NCBI GenBank assembly: GCA_963832785.1
Contig: CAWHVF010000005.1
Location: 1,116,001 to 1,180,000, forward strand
Reading direction: 5' to 3'
DNA length: 64,000 bases
Source: CAWBRT01 sp963832785
Lineage (GTDB): Bacteria; Acidobacteriota; Terriglobia; Terriglobales; Acidobacteriaceae
A program made the position numbers and the translations under genes. The notes beneath the pieces were generated by a model. That model did no database searches. It worked only from the letters and a program-made list of their open reading frames with translations, and had not been told where the DNA came from. Shown here piece after piece: positions 52,706-61,509 of this stretch. The first letter of the stretch is position 1. Every line of letters starts with the position of its first letter.

Positions 52706-52735
52706 TTGACTCAGAGTCAATTTGGGTTGAGTCAA
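52706..52735. promoter_or_regulatory. Palindrome TTGACTCAGAGTCAA with a half-repeat
   Basis: A perfect 15-base palindrome at 52706-52720 is followed by the 9-base palindrome TTGAGTCAA at 52727-52735. The arms share GAGTCAA. It may be a protein-binding site or part of a transcription end after the MFS gene, but a U-tract for plus-strand termination is missing. Confidence 0.35.
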
Positions 52736-52922
52736 AAAATTCCGAGTCCGAGTTCTCAGACGACTGACGCCTCGTTCGAGAGCTTCTGACCGTGACTCAC
52801 ACGACTATACAAACCCGTTCCCATTTCGCCCGAAGAGGTGTCTTTCAAAGGGTTAGACTGCGTTCTGAAGCGGCCCGAGAGTCGAGAAAGGGCCTTTTCT
52901 ACCGCCCCAGTATGGAGCACAA

Positions 52923-53115
52923 TTAGCAGCTGGTGTTTGCGTCCCAGACTCTTCCCGAGAGGAACCACCAGCCGTAATCGTGCATCGCCGGAAGCGCCGC
53001 CACCGCGATCTGCAGTACGATGAATGCCACCAGCGCAACCACCAGCCAGGCAAACGTGTAGCAGGTTCTGCGGAAGGCGACGTTTATCAGCGTTTGCGCC
53101 CGCGAGGGAACACGG
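52923..53115 (-). pseudogene. pstC-like phosphate permease fragment
   Basis: The minus strand reads TFAWLVVALVAFIVLQIAVA then ALPAMHDYGWWFLSGRVWDA, as in the first membrane helix and following loop of the PstC permease, and stops at 52923. The rest of the gene (about 250 codons) is missing, and upstream the frame is lost. It is the remnant of a phosphate transporter next to the phosphonate genes. The rest of the 52623-53371 spacer shows no gene. Confidence 0.55.
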
Positions 53116-53371
53116 CTGATTTCGCCGCTGCGGGCTTCGAAGACAGCATTCTGATTGGCGCCAAACCGAGCGTGGCCGGGCTTCTTGAAGCCATAATATA
53201 CATTCGCCTTCTCTAGCTGGAAGTGATGTGACGACCTTTCGGCTTGTTCGCGGAAGTGAGCTGATTACCAGATCTTCAGTTAAGAACAACGGTAGCGGGA
53301 CGGCGTTAAAGCGTCGTTAAGGAAGGGTAAAAACAGTCGCGTTTGGAGAAGAGCTCTGCAGAATTCCATCG

Positions 53372-54139
53372 TTACCGCCGCTGGCACCAATGTACGTCCG
53401 TGCGGTAGGGGTACGCCACCATGGACTTGTCACGGGTGAGAGGATGCGTTCGCACCAATTCACGCACCTGGTCTAAAACCTGTTCTCGAGTTGCATCCGG
53501 CAGGGCGGAGATGAAGCTAGTCGAACGCACCCTTTCGACGATCATCTCCGGTGGACCAGTATGGTCGTAGCGGAACGAGCAAAGTTGAAGCGGCGTAAAA
53601 AGCTCAGTTTCCTGGAATGGCTTTTGCCATGCGCCGGTCCGGTGCCGCGGAGTTCCTTCGGCATGCACATCTATAATGTCGGTAAGCTTGCGTACCCAGT
53701 CGACGGATTCGTCCCTGACGTTCCAGATAAGGCCAAGCCGCCCGCCGGACTTGAGCACGCGATGAATCTCGCGCAGCGTGGCGTATCCCTCAAACCAGTG
53801 GAAGGCCTGTGCGGCGATCACCGCATCGACCGAGGAGTCTACCAGCGGGATTGCCTCGGCCGTCCCCGCCAGCACTTTGACATTGGGCAGGACTTCGGAA
53901 AATTTCCGCCGCATACCCTCGACCGGCTCTACGGCAGTGACCCTGGCCTGGGTCGGTAACAATAGCCTGGTGAATTTGCCGGTTCCGGCGCCCAGCTCGA
54001 GTACTGCGCGCCCTGCGTGGATGCCAAGCTCCTCGATCAACTTGCGCACAGCCTCTGGCGGGTAGTCAGGCCGCCCGCGCTCGTAGGCCTCCGGTGCTGT
54101 TTGGTACGCCTCTGCCGATTGATGGATTGTCCTCTGCAT
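53372..54139 (-). CDS. Class I SAM-dependent methyltransferase
   Basis: The 255-residue protein starts at ATG 54139. YERGRPDYPPEAV leads to motif I AVLELGAGTGKFTRLLL, then VTAVEPVEGMRRKF, the AEAIPLVDSSVDAVIAAQAFHWF block and LKSGGRLGLIWNVRDES. This is the Methyltransf_11 type with the Trp/His motif common in ubiquinone-like methyltransferase relatives. The substrate is unknown. The long upstream extension to 54403 covers a repeat and is not coding. It is not clearly linked to phosphonate metabolism. Confidence 0.87.
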   Translation of the reverse strand: MQRTIHQSAEAYQTAPEAYERGRPDYPPEAVRKLIEELGIHAGRAVLELGAGTGKFTRLLLPTQARVTAVEPVEGMRRKFSEVLPNVKVLAGTAEAIPLVDSSVDAVIAAQAFHWFEGYATLREIHRVLKSGGRLGLIWNVRDESVDWVRKLTDIIDVHAEGTPRHRTGAWQKPFQETELFTPLQLCSFRYDHTGPPEMIVERVRSTSFISALPDATREQVLDQVRELVRTHPLTRDKSMVAYPYRTDVHWCQRR

Positions 54140-54373
54140 GCGCCACTTATATCCACTTATATCAGAGAGCGCAACCCTGGTTCGCCTTAGTGAGTCGTCG
54201 GGCAGGCCCCTTCGCCAGCTAATCATTGGAAACGACTCCGGGCTGCAATGATTCTGATCTGTATAAACGTGCCCGGCTGGGTCTTTTTGCAGCCTGGCCA
54301 TCAGGGCGGCGGCCAGGCACAGTATTGCGCGGGCCTCTGTCCGCACTCCCAACTGCGTTGAACCCCGTCTAAC

Positions 54374-54491
54374 AGGCTGCGGAAAAACGCGCCGAAGCAA
54401 CAAGCGAGGCGCTATGGAATGTGGGCACTATAAGAGCAGCAAACAATATCTTGTAGCCCCGCCAGACCTGAAACCTGTTTTTCCGCAGCCT
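54374..54491. repeat. MITE-like element, 118 bp
   Basis: Perfect 15-base inverted repeats AGGCTGCGGAAAAAC at 54374-54388 and its complement at 54477-54491 enclose about 88 bases without coding capacity. No clear target duplication is seen. It sits between the methyltransferase and phnD ends. Confidence 0.6.
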
Positions 54492-54500
54492 CCCAGGCTA

Positions 54501-55511
54501 CTAGGGCAAATTCTGCGCTTGTTTTTGCAGGTCAGCCAGTTTGAGATCGATCTCAGCCAGCTTGGCTCGCTTCTCCTGCGGTGACATGCTCTGACTGTTC
54601 TCAATGGTCATTCTGTCTTTTGCAAGCGAAAGCTGGCGAATCGGAATCAACTGAGCGTTGCTTGACTCAACGAACGGCCGCCACCCCTCACCCAAGTGAG
54701 ACAGCACCTGGAGCTGCCGCTGGCTATCCGGCCCTTGGCGGCCGTACCCCATAATGAAAGCTTTGATCTTGGCCCTCAGGTCCTCGGGAAGATCCTTCCG
54801 CCAGACCAGCGGATCGTTAGCAATCATCGGAGATTTCCAGAGAACCTTGATCTGCGCTGCTTTGTCCGGGTACAGCCTCTGGAACTTCCTTAACTCCAGA
54901 TCGTTGTTCGTCGCCAAATCCACCTGCTTGGAGACCACCGCCAGGAGGTTGGCTTCGTGATTAGCATTGCGCACGGCCTTGAAGTGGGTCTTGGGATCGA
55001 TCTTGTTTACGGTGAAGACGTAATAGCCGGGGACCAGAAAACCTGAAGTGGAGTTCGGATCGCCGTTGCCAAAGACGTATTTCTTGCCGTTCTTAAGCGC
55101 TTCGTCGAGAGTATCGACGCCGTTGCTGGTGTTGGTGATTATCAGCGAATAGTAACCAGAATTCCCCTCAAAGCCGCTGGTGCGGGCGAACACCTCTCCA
55201 TTGGCACGGTCCACAGCCTCCATGGCCGACTTGTTGCCGAACCAGGCAATCTGGACCTTGTTGAAGCGCATGCCTTCAATCACCGCGGCATAGTCGGAGG
55301 CGAAAAACGCGTTCACCTTGACGCCCAGGGCCTTGGACATATCATCGACAAATGGTTGCCAATCCTTCCTGACGTTCTGCGCCGCTTCAGCGGGAATGAC
55401 ACCGAAGTTCAGTTCCTTGAGTTGCTGGCCCTGCGCCGTGCTGGTTGTCGCGAGACATGCCACTAATAAGCAGATTACACCTGCACGCTGCAACCATTCT
55501 CGAAGGTTCAT
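54501..55511 (-). CDS. phnD: Phosphonate ABC transporter substrate-binding protein
   Basis: The 336-residue protein has a signal peptide (residues 1-26, ending TAQGQ). The PhnD fold follows: LNFGVIPAEAAQNVRKDWQP, VNAFFASDYAAVIEGMRFN, VQIAWFGNKSAMEAV and YVFGNGDPNSTSGFLVPGY. The last part holds the Ser/Thr ligands for the phosphonate. ATG 55511 follows AGGTGATG. The permease and ATPase (phnE, phnC) are not in the window, so it either works with distant partners or is left over. The other phn genes lie on the opposite strand. Confidence 0.9.
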   Translation of the reverse strand: MNLREWLQRAGVICLLVACLATTSTAQGQQLKELNFGVIPAEAAQNVRKDWQPFVDDMSKALGVKVNAFFASDYAAVIEGMRFNKVQIAWFGNKSAMEAVDRANGEVFARTSGFEGNSGYYSLIITNTSNGVDTLDEALKNGKKYVFGNGDPNSTSGFLVPGYYVFTVNKIDPKTHFKAVRNANHEANLLAVVSKQVDLATNNDLELRKFQRLYPDKAAQIKVLWKSPMIANDPLVWRKDLPEDLRAKIKAFIMGYGRQGPDSQRQLQVLSHLGEGWRPFVESSNAQLIPIRQLSLAKDRMTIENSQSMSPQEKRAKLAEIDLKLADLQKQAQNLP

Positions 55512-55646
55512 CTCATCACCTAGTGTTTTCGGAGAGTTATTTGACCGCAGCAAGCACGCTAGCAGATGGATATGAATTACTGGTAAAAAACGCGTGATAG
55601 TCGTGTAAATCCTGCATGGCGCTCCCGCCATTGCGGCGGGGTTGCT

Positions 55647-56078
55647 TCAAGCAATTGAGAGAGCAAAGTGATATGCCCTTTTCTGGAAGCCCCGGCGCTC
55701 ATAGAAGGCATGGGTCTCGGCCCGATGCAAAGCGGACTCCAGCTCCAACTGTGCGCAGCCGCGATTCTTGGCGAACGCAATCGATGCCTGCAACAGCTGG
55801 CTCCCAATCCCGCGTCCGCGGTCGGCATGATCTACGACCATCTCGTCAAGGTTAGCCAATGTTCCCTCTACCCTAAGGTTGCTTTTCAGCGAAATGGAAC
55901 AAAAACCTACGATTCTGCCCCCTTCCACAGCGCACAAATAACATTGCGTGCCCGATGCCAGGGCGCAGTCATAAATCTTCCGTAAGCGCTCGTGGCAAAG
56001 AGTCTTGCCTGGCCAGAGCTGCTGCAATAAGACCAGGATCTGCTCAACATCCTCTGCCGTACAGGGACGGATCAACAT
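55647..56078 (-). CDS. GNAT acetyltransferase, possibly PhnO-like
   Basis: The 143-residue protein is a GNAT: IRPCTAEDVEQILVLLQQLW, LDEMVVDHADRGRGIGSQLL (acetyl-CoA loop R/Q-x-x-G-x-G/A) and RAETHAFYERRGFQKRAYHF. Its size and the AETHAFYERRGF ending resemble PhnO, which acetylates aminoalkylphosphonates. Its position between phnD and the phn core supports that, but no residue is diagnostic. Confidence 0.75.
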   Translation of the reverse strand: MLIRPCTAEDVEQILVLLQQLWPGKTLCHERLRKIYDCALASGTQCYLCAVEGGRIVGFCSISLKSNLRVEGTLANLDEMVVDHADRGRGIGSQLLQASIAFAKNRGCAQLELESALHRAETHAFYERRGFQKRAYHFALSIA

Positions 56079-56147
56079 TGTTGCGCTTGCCCTCTGCCAA
56101 TTGATGATGCTAAGTGCAAGTTATTATCGGAGTATTCATCGAAGGAA

Positions 56148-56342
56148 TCAAGCATTGTCAGCGGTGCTTGTAGGCGCAAGCGATGTCCAGCCACGAAGCA
56201 TTCCATCTGCATTGAAAGTTTCTTTGGATGTTGACCCCGTAGTGCCAACCTGTTTGATGGTGTCGCCCTCAATAATAAGGTTCTCCCGGCAACTTGCCCC
56301 ATCTCCCAGCAGCAAGCGTCCGTTGTAGATTTCCAGACTCAT
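56148..56342 (-). pseudogene. Amidohydrolase N-terminal fragment (PhnM-like)
   Basis: From ATG 56342 the frame reads MSLEIYNGRLLLGDGAS and ENLIIEGDTIKQVGTTGSTS to FNADGML, the opening beta domain of amidohydrolases. It then loses similarity before the metal-binding HxH and stops. Only about 45 recognisable codons remain. A full phnM is present at 62975, so this may be a decayed paralogue. Confidence 0.5.
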
Positions 56343-56517
56343 GTTTGTCACCCATACAACCTGTCTCGCTAATGAATCCCTAACATTAACTCAAACGGAA
56401 ACGTGAAGCCAGGTTAGGAAGGCTGGCAATATGAAAATTAACCGTCGCGTAACACTGGCCATGGCGTTGTGTGATATTGGTTATCACATTCGGGAGCTAG
56501 CATCTGAAGGTACACGA

Positions 56518-56691
56518 ATGAGTTTACAAGGGAATGGGCGCGTCCAGTTAAGAAAGACAGACCTACACGTTCATACTCCTTACTGCAAGCATACGCGCGG
56601 CTCCATGAGCGACTACGTGATCGCTGCAATTGAACAGGGGCTGGAAGAGATTGGATTTCTGGCTCATGCTGAAGCAAGAATCGCTAATTAG
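56518..56691 (+). pseudogene. PHP-domain phosphoesterase, N-terminal fragment
   Basis: The frame from ATG 56518 has KTDLHVHTPYCKHTRGSMSD and IAAIEQGLEEIGFLAHAE, the first metal motif (HxH) and following helix of PHP phosphoesterases, then stops at 56691. The rest (about 200 residues) is gone. A PHP enzyme (PhnPP) is known to open cyclic phosphoribose in some C-P lyase pathways, so this may have been that step. Confidence 0.7.
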
Positions 56692-56701
56692 AAGGCCGTT
56701 T

Positions 56702-57352
56702 ATGGCAGAGAAGATATTGGGCGTGCAGCCGCTGATTCACCCCGAAGCCGTGGTGGTGGACTCACATCTGGGAGTTTGGACCGAGGTCGGCGCCCGCGCT
56801 TCGCTGACGAAAACCGTACTGGGTGATTATTCGTACGTGATTCACGACAGCGACATCATCTATACCAGGATCGGAAAGTTCTGCTCGATTGCATCCTTCG
56901 TCCGCATTAACCCGGGGAATCATCCCTTACATCGCGCCGCGCTGCACCATTTCTCCTATCGCAGCCGGCAGTTCGCCCTGGGAGAAGACGACGATGTCGC
57001 TTTTTTCTCATGGCGCCGCTCTTACAGTGTAACCCTGGGCCATGACGTTTGGGTGGGCCACAACGCTACCATCATGCCGGGAGTGACCGTTGGAACCGGA
57101 GCGGCTATCGGCGCAGGGGCGATTGTGACACGTGATATACCGCCTTTTCAGATCGTGGCAGGTGTTCCGGCACGAGTTATCAGGGAGCGCTTCCCTGAAG
57201 AGGTGCAGCAGAGCCTGCTGCGCATCGCCTGGTGGGATTGGCCTCCTGAAAAGCTTCGCCTGGCGCTGCCTGACTTTCGCAGGCTGAGCGCACAGCAGTT
57301 TGTCGAGAAATATGACTCGAAGGTGAGGACGATTTCAACTGATGCCCAATAA
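56702..57352 (+). CDS. Phosphonate-associated hexapeptide-repeat protein
   Basis: The 216-residue protein is a left-handed beta-helix transferase: HPEAVVVDSHLGVWTEVGAR, IIYTRIGKFCSIASFVRINP, then a loop with the HHFSYRSRQ motif, and HDVWVGHNATIMPGVTVGTG. This matches the acetyltransferase-like protein commonly found in phn operons (the phosphonate metabolism hexapeptide family). Its role there is unclear. ATG 56702 is taken as the start. It overlaps phnG by 11 bases. Confidence 0.87.
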   Translation: MAEKILGVQPLIHPEAVVVDSHLGVWTEVGARASLTKTVLGDYSYVIHDSDIIYTRIGKFCSIASFVRINPGNHPLHRAALHHFSYRSRQFALGEDDDVAFFSWRRSYSVTLGHDVWVGHNATIMPGVTVGTGAAIGAGAIVTRDIPPFQIVAGVPARVIRERFPEEVQQSLLRIAWWDWPPEKLRLALPDFRRLSAQQFVEKYDSKVRTISTDAQ

Positions 57353-57824
57353 TAAAGCTGACTCCCCTGATGAACTTCAAGTGCGACGCCAGTGGATGGG
57401 CGCTTTAGCCATAGCTCCTGAGGAGGAGCTGGAAGGCGCCTGGGCGCGTCTTGAGGAAAAACCCGGATACCAGCTTTTGCGAGCCCCGGAAGTCGGACTG
57501 GCCATGGTTCAGGCCAGAATGGGAGGAACAGGGCGCCGTTTCAACCTCGGCGAGATGACTATCACGCGATGTTCGGTACATACCGGGCAAGGGTACACCG
57601 GCCACGCCTACGTCTCCGGGCGACGCCCTAGGCATGCCGAACTGGCCGCCGTTTTCGACGCACTTCTTCAGGATGATTGGTACCGCGAGGCGCTTCTGAG
57701 AACGCTCATTTGTCCGTTGCGGGAGCAAGAAAAACACCGCCGGCATTGTCTTGGGTTGAAGACAGCCGCGACCAAGGTCGAGTTTTTTACTATGGTTCGG
57801 GGGCACAATGGCGATGAACCATGA
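57342..57824 (+). CDS. phnG: C-P lyase subunit PhnG
   Basis: The 160-residue protein has the PhnG pattern: RRQWMGALAIAPEEELEGAW, PEVGLAMVQARMGGTGRRFN, LGEMTITRCSVHTGQGYTGH, and HAELAAVFDALLQD. PhnG is part of the PhnGHIJ core complex that converts the phosphonate into the ribose-linked form. It overlaps phnH by 17 bases. Full length. Confidence 0.93.
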   Translation: MPNNKADSPDELQVRRQWMGALAIAPEEELEGAWARLEEKPGYQLLRAPEVGLAMVQARMGGTGRRFNLGEMTITRCSVHTGQGYTGHAYVSGRRPRHAELAAVFDALLQDDWYREALLRTLICPLREQEKHRRHCLGLKTAATKVEFFTMVRGHNGDEP

Positions 57825-58416
57825 AGACGGCCTGCTTCCTGGATTTACGGACCCCGTACGTGAAAGCACACAGAGCTTCCGCGTCATTATGAACGCCATG
57901 GCGCATCCGGGTAGAGTTTACGAACTCCCCGCTCTGCTGCAGGTACCGAGGCCGCTCTACCCCGCCACGGCCGTTGTCTGCCTGACACTCCTCGACCTGG
58001 AAACATCTCTGTGGATGGACCAGACCGCCTCTTCGGAAGCGGTCAAAAGCTATTTGCGGTTTCACTGCGGATGCCCTATTTCCAAGGACCGCGGCGAGGC
58101 CGATTATGCCATCATCGCGGACGGACGTATGCCCCCGGAGCTTAACCGGTTTCGTTGCGGAGATCCCAGCTACCCGGAGCAGTCCGCTACAGTAATCATC
58201 CAGGTTGAATTGCTCAGCAATACGCAAGGTGTGAACTTAGAAGGACCGGGTATCGAGAGCGAAATCCGCTTGCAAGTGGTAGGGGTAAGCGATTCGCTTT
58301 GGCCGGATATAAAGGCGAATAACCAACAGTTTCCGCTGGGAGTCGATGTATTGCTGGTTTCACCTGCATCTATCTGCTGCTTGCCTCGCACGGTGCAGGT
58401 ATCACTTGGCGGATAG
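57808..58416 (+). CDS. phnH: C-P lyase subunit PhnH
   Basis: The 202-residue protein has GFTDPVRESTQSFRVIMNAM followed by AHPGRVYEL, then ATAVVCLTLLDLETSLWMD and LGVDVLLVSPASICCLPRTV, the conserved blocks of PhnH. It belongs to the core complex. It starts within the end of phnG. Length is like E. coli PhnH (194). No lesion. Confidence 0.94.
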   Translation: MAMNHEDGLLPGFTDPVRESTQSFRVIMNAMAHPGRVYELPALLQVPRPLYPATAVVCLTLLDLETSLWMDQTASSEAVKSYLRFHCGCPISKDRGEADYAIIADGRMPPELNRFRCGDPSYPEQSATVIIQVELLSNTQGVNLEGPGIESEIRLQVVGVSDSLWPDIKANNQQFPLGVDVLLVSPASICCLPRTVQVSLGG

Positions 58417-58537
58417 GATAGCCCTCCCGGTTAACGGTGAGGCACAGAATGTTGAGATGAATTATGAGAAGCTGCGCGGAACGTGGAAGGCGCTCATTAT
58501 CGAACAACGTCTATGTGGCCAAGAGGAGAACCCTAAG

Positions 58538-59641
58538 ATGTACGTTGCCGTAAAAGGTGGCGAAAAGGCAATCGAGAATGCTCATACCCTGCTGGCCGAA
58601 AAACGGCGGGGAGGCCCTCATATTCCTGACCTGTCACTGGAGCAGATTAAAGAGCAGCTCTCTTTTGCCGTGGACCGGTTGATGAACGAGGGATCGATTT
58701 ATGACAGGGACTTAGGGGCCCTCGCAATTAAGCAGGCGCAAGGCGATCTGGTAGAGGCTGCGTTCCTGCTGCGCGCCTATCGAACCACCCTGCCTCGCTT
58801 GGCAACGACCGAACCCATCGATACTTCGCGAATGAACATCCGCCGCCGAATATCGGCGACCTTCAAAGACCTGCCGGGCGGACAGATTTTGGGTCCTACT
58901 TTCGACTATACTCACCGGCTGCTCAATTTCGATCTGCCCGCCGAGCAGGAACCTGTGGAGGTGCGCTACGGTGAAATACCCGTGGGTAACGCGATGCCAA
59001 AGGTGGTTGAGTTATTGGATCGCGAAGGACTGATCGAAAAAGAGCCTGTCGCGGAAAACGGCTATTTGCCGGCGGATATTCCCCGACATCCCTTGACGTT
59101 GCCGGGCGAACGCGATGCTCGGTTGCAGTGCCTGGCCAGGGCCGATGAGGGCTTCTTGCTTGCGCTGGGATATTCGTCTCAACGCGGCTTCGGCATCGCC
59201 CATCCCTTCGTAGGCGAGATTCGCATGGGGGAAGTGGCGGTGGTTATCACTCCGCCGGAGCTAGGCTTTCCCATAGAGATCGGCGAGATCACGGTAACTG
59301 AATGTGAAATGATCAATAACTTCAAGGGATCCAAAGAACATCCGCCGCAATTTACCAGAGGGTATGGGCTTACCTTCGGCTATTGCGAACGCAAGGCGAT
59401 GGCCATGTCCGTCGTGGACCGGGCGCTAAGATGCCGCGAACTCGACGAGGAGGTAAAGGCCCCCGCCCAGGACGAGGAATTTGTCCTCATGCACGGAGAT
59501 AACGTTGAGGCCTCCGGTTTTCTTCAGCATCTCAAGTTGCCCCATCACGTGGACTTCCAGGCGGACCTGGTCATGGTCAGACAGATGCGTGCCGCAGCCG
59601 TTCGGGAGAAAGATGCTGCCGGGGAAAAGGGCAATCCATGA
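58538..59641 (+). CDS. phnI: C-P lyase subunit PhnI
   Basis: The 367-residue protein starts MYVAVKGGEKAIENAHTLLA behind AGAGGAG and shows LGALAIKQAQGDLVEAAFLL, FDYTHRLLNFDLP, and CEMINNFKGSKEHPPQFTRG with FGYCERKAMAMSVVDRAL. PhnI starts the pathway by swapping the adenine of ATP for the phosphonate. The 120 bases before it hold no gene. Its stop overlaps the phnJ start as ATGA. Confidence 0.94.
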   Translation: MYVAVKGGEKAIENAHTLLAEKRRGGPHIPDLSLEQIKEQLSFAVDRLMNEGSIYDRDLGALAIKQAQGDLVEAAFLLRAYRTTLPRLATTEPIDTSRMNIRRRISATFKDLPGGQILGPTFDYTHRLLNFDLPAEQEPVEVRYGEIPVGNAMPKVVELLDREGLIEKEPVAENGYLPADIPRHPLTLPGERDARLQCLARADEGFLLALGYSSQRGFGIAHPFVGEIRMGEVAVVITPPELGFPIEIGEITVTECEMINNFKGSKEHPPQFTRGYGLTFGYCERKAMAMSVVDRALRCRELDEEVKAPAQDEEFVLMHGDNVEASGFLQHLKLPHHVDFQADLVMVRQMRAAAVREKDAAGEKGNP

Positions 59642-60061
59642 TCAAAGAAGTGCAGAGTTGCATTGATAATTCCAGCAATTCGGCTGGGGTGGACCAAACC
59701 TCTATCAAGGGGCGCCAGGCGCCACTTGCGGGTTATAACTTCGCATACCTTGATGAACAAACCAAACGGATGATCCGCCGTGTCATCCTCAAAGCAATTG
59801 CCATCCCTGGCTACCAGGTTCCTTTCGGGGGACGCGAAATGCCGCTGGCTTATGGCTGGGGGACAGGCGGCATTCAGATCACGGCTAGTATCATCGCACA
59901 CGACGATGTGCTCAAAGTGATCGATCAGGGCGCGGACGATACCACCAATGCGGTCTCCATCCGCAAATTCTTCAGCAGAACTACCGGCGTGGAGACCACC
60001 GAAAAAACGGTAGAGGCAACTATCATTCAGACCCGGCACCGTATCCCAGAGACCCCTCTTA
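59638..60061 (+). pseudogene. phnJ: phnJ, 5' part, interrupted by IS5-family element
   Basis: The first 141 codons match PhnJ: GYNFAYLDEQTKRMIRRVIL, KAIAIPGYQVPFGGREMPLA, YGWGTGGIQITASII and TTGVETTEKTVEATIIQTRH. The frame is intact to ETPL and then enters the element at 60062. PhnJ is the radical-SAM enzyme that cleaves the carbon-phosphorus bond, so the pathway cannot work as it stands. Confidence 0.93.
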
Positions 60062-60076
60062 GAATCTGTCCAAAAA

Positions 60077-60852
60077 CTAAGTAGCGCGGCGCAGCAGCAG
60101 ATGAGCGAAAGCGATGTAGATCATAGCTTCTGCCGAGGTGTGCCGCAGTTCGTAATCTTTACTGAGGCGGCGGGACCAGTTCAACCAAGCCAAGGTGCGC
60201 TCCACAATCCAGCGCTTGGGCAGAACCCGGAAGCGGTGCATCTCATTGCGCTTGACCACCTCAACCTGGTAGCCGAACATCTGCTTGGCCCAGTCAATCA
60301 ATTTGCCCGCATAACCACCATCCACCAACACCTTGCGCAGAGTATCGAAACGACAAAACAGCCGCATTAACACCGCCCGCGCCCCCACTCGGTCCTGGAT
60401 GCCGGCCGAGTGTACCACTACCGTCAGCAGATTGCCTTGCGTGTCTACCGCGATGTGCCGCTTGCGTCCCTTGATCTTTTTGCCCGCATCGTAGCCACGC
60501 TGCCCCCTTTTAACACCGTCTTCGCCGATTGCGAATCGAGGATCGCCACCGTGGGCACCGCCTGGCGTCCCCCGGACTTGCGGCCCTGCTCACGCAAGCT
60601 CTTGCTCACCCGCTCCCACATCCCCTCATCCCGCCACGCCCGGAACTGCTCATGCACCGACTTCCACGGCGGAAAGTCGCTGGGTAACTGCCGCCACTGA
60701 CAGCCCGTCTTGACCACATACAGAAGGGCATCCACCACCCGGCGCAGTTCATACTTGCGCGGCCTGCCTCCGGCATGACGATTCTGGCGAGGTTGGCACA
60801 GCAAAGGCTCCAGTCTCCTCCACTGCTGCTCCGTCAAGTCGCTCGGGTACAT
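60077..60852 (-). CDS. IS5-family transposase in two frames (-1 frameshift)
   Basis: The first frame (60852 to 60445) starts MYPSDLTEQQWRRLEPLLCQ, has the IS5/IS427-IS1031-type N-domain, and reaches the first catalytic Asp (VAILDSQSAKTVLKGG). The second (to 60077) holds DGGYAGKLIDWAKQMFGYQ with the second Asp and the Glu in RWIVERTLAWLNWSRRL. A -1 shift at the A4G5 run near 60503-60511 joins KGG to QRGYDAGKKIKGRKRHIAVD, the expected sequence. Both frames are otherwise open, so programmed frameshifting is likely. Confidence 0.88.
60503..60511 (-). other. Ribosomal frameshift site of the transposase
   Basis: On the coding (minus) strand the sequence is TTAAAAGGGGGC. Slipping back one base within the A/G run moves the ribosome into the second transposase frame. 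Run-type sites like this are typical for two-frame IS5-family elements. A stimulatory hairpin was not looked for in detail. Confidence 0.65.
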
Positions 60853-60926
60853 GCCTCCAAGCTATGGCTATCGGCCTGCCTCGCATATTCCTTCTCAGGT
60901 TCCTTTACGAGTTTCTGGACAGATTC

Positions 60927-61509
60927 TTAGAGCCGACCAGGTCATTGTTTACCAAGTGCCCATTCCGGAGCCCCTGCGATGGCTGGAGCCCCGGGAAATT
61001 GAAACTCGAAAGATGCACGCCTTGGAGGAATACGGCTCGATGCATGTGAAGCTCTATGAGGACATCTCTCGAAACGGACGGATCGCCATAGGATGGAATT
61101 ACCCGGTGATTGTAAATGATCGATATGTGATGAGCCCGTCACCTATTCCCAAATTTGACAACCCCAAGATGGACCGCAGCCCTGCCTGCAGCTATTTGGG
61201 GCCGGTAGGGAAAAAAGAGTTTACGCCGTTCCTCCCTATACCAAGGTCAAAAGCCTGGACTTTGAAGATTACCCGTTCCAGGTAGAACGCTGGGAGAGGT
61301 GCTGCGATATTTGCGGCGCTAACGACAGCTTTCTTGACGAAATCATCGTCGATGATCAAGGAAAACGGATCTTCGTATGTTCCGACACTGATTACTGCAA
61401 CGGGCGGAGCGAGGCCGGTCGACTCGGCGCGAGAGGCACCGGCAAAGACAGCGAAGAATCTGGCGCCCTCGCGCAACACTTTCAGGAGATGGTGCGCCGT
61501 GACAAATGA
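60927..61509 (+). pseudogene. phnJ: phnJ, 3' part, with a one-base frameshift
   Basis: After the element the frame continues RADQVIVYQVPIPEPLRWLE, PREIETRKMHALEEYGSMHV, and KFDNPKMDRSPACSYLGPVG. At the A6 run (61211-61216) one A is missing compared with the expected KKRVYAVPPYT. The cluster-binding part, CCDICGANDSFLDE with VCSDTDYC (C-x2-C ... C-x5-C), is read only in the +1 frame to TGA 61509. Without the shift the product ends early in ITRSR. This is a second lesion in phnJ, or a base-calling error. Confidence 0.9.

Larger units (their letters stand above)
60062..60926 (-). mobile_element. IS5-family insertion sequence, about 865 bp, inside phnJ
   Basis: The ends are inverted repeats GAATCTGTCCAAAAACT (60062 on) and GAATCTGTCCAGAAACTCG (complement ending at 60926). 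TTA is duplicated on both sides (60059-60061, 60927-60929); shared bases make a call of up to CTTAG possible. Removing it restores ETPL-RADQV of PhnJ. It differs from the element at 8329 and uses a frameshifted transposase. Confidence 0.9.
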
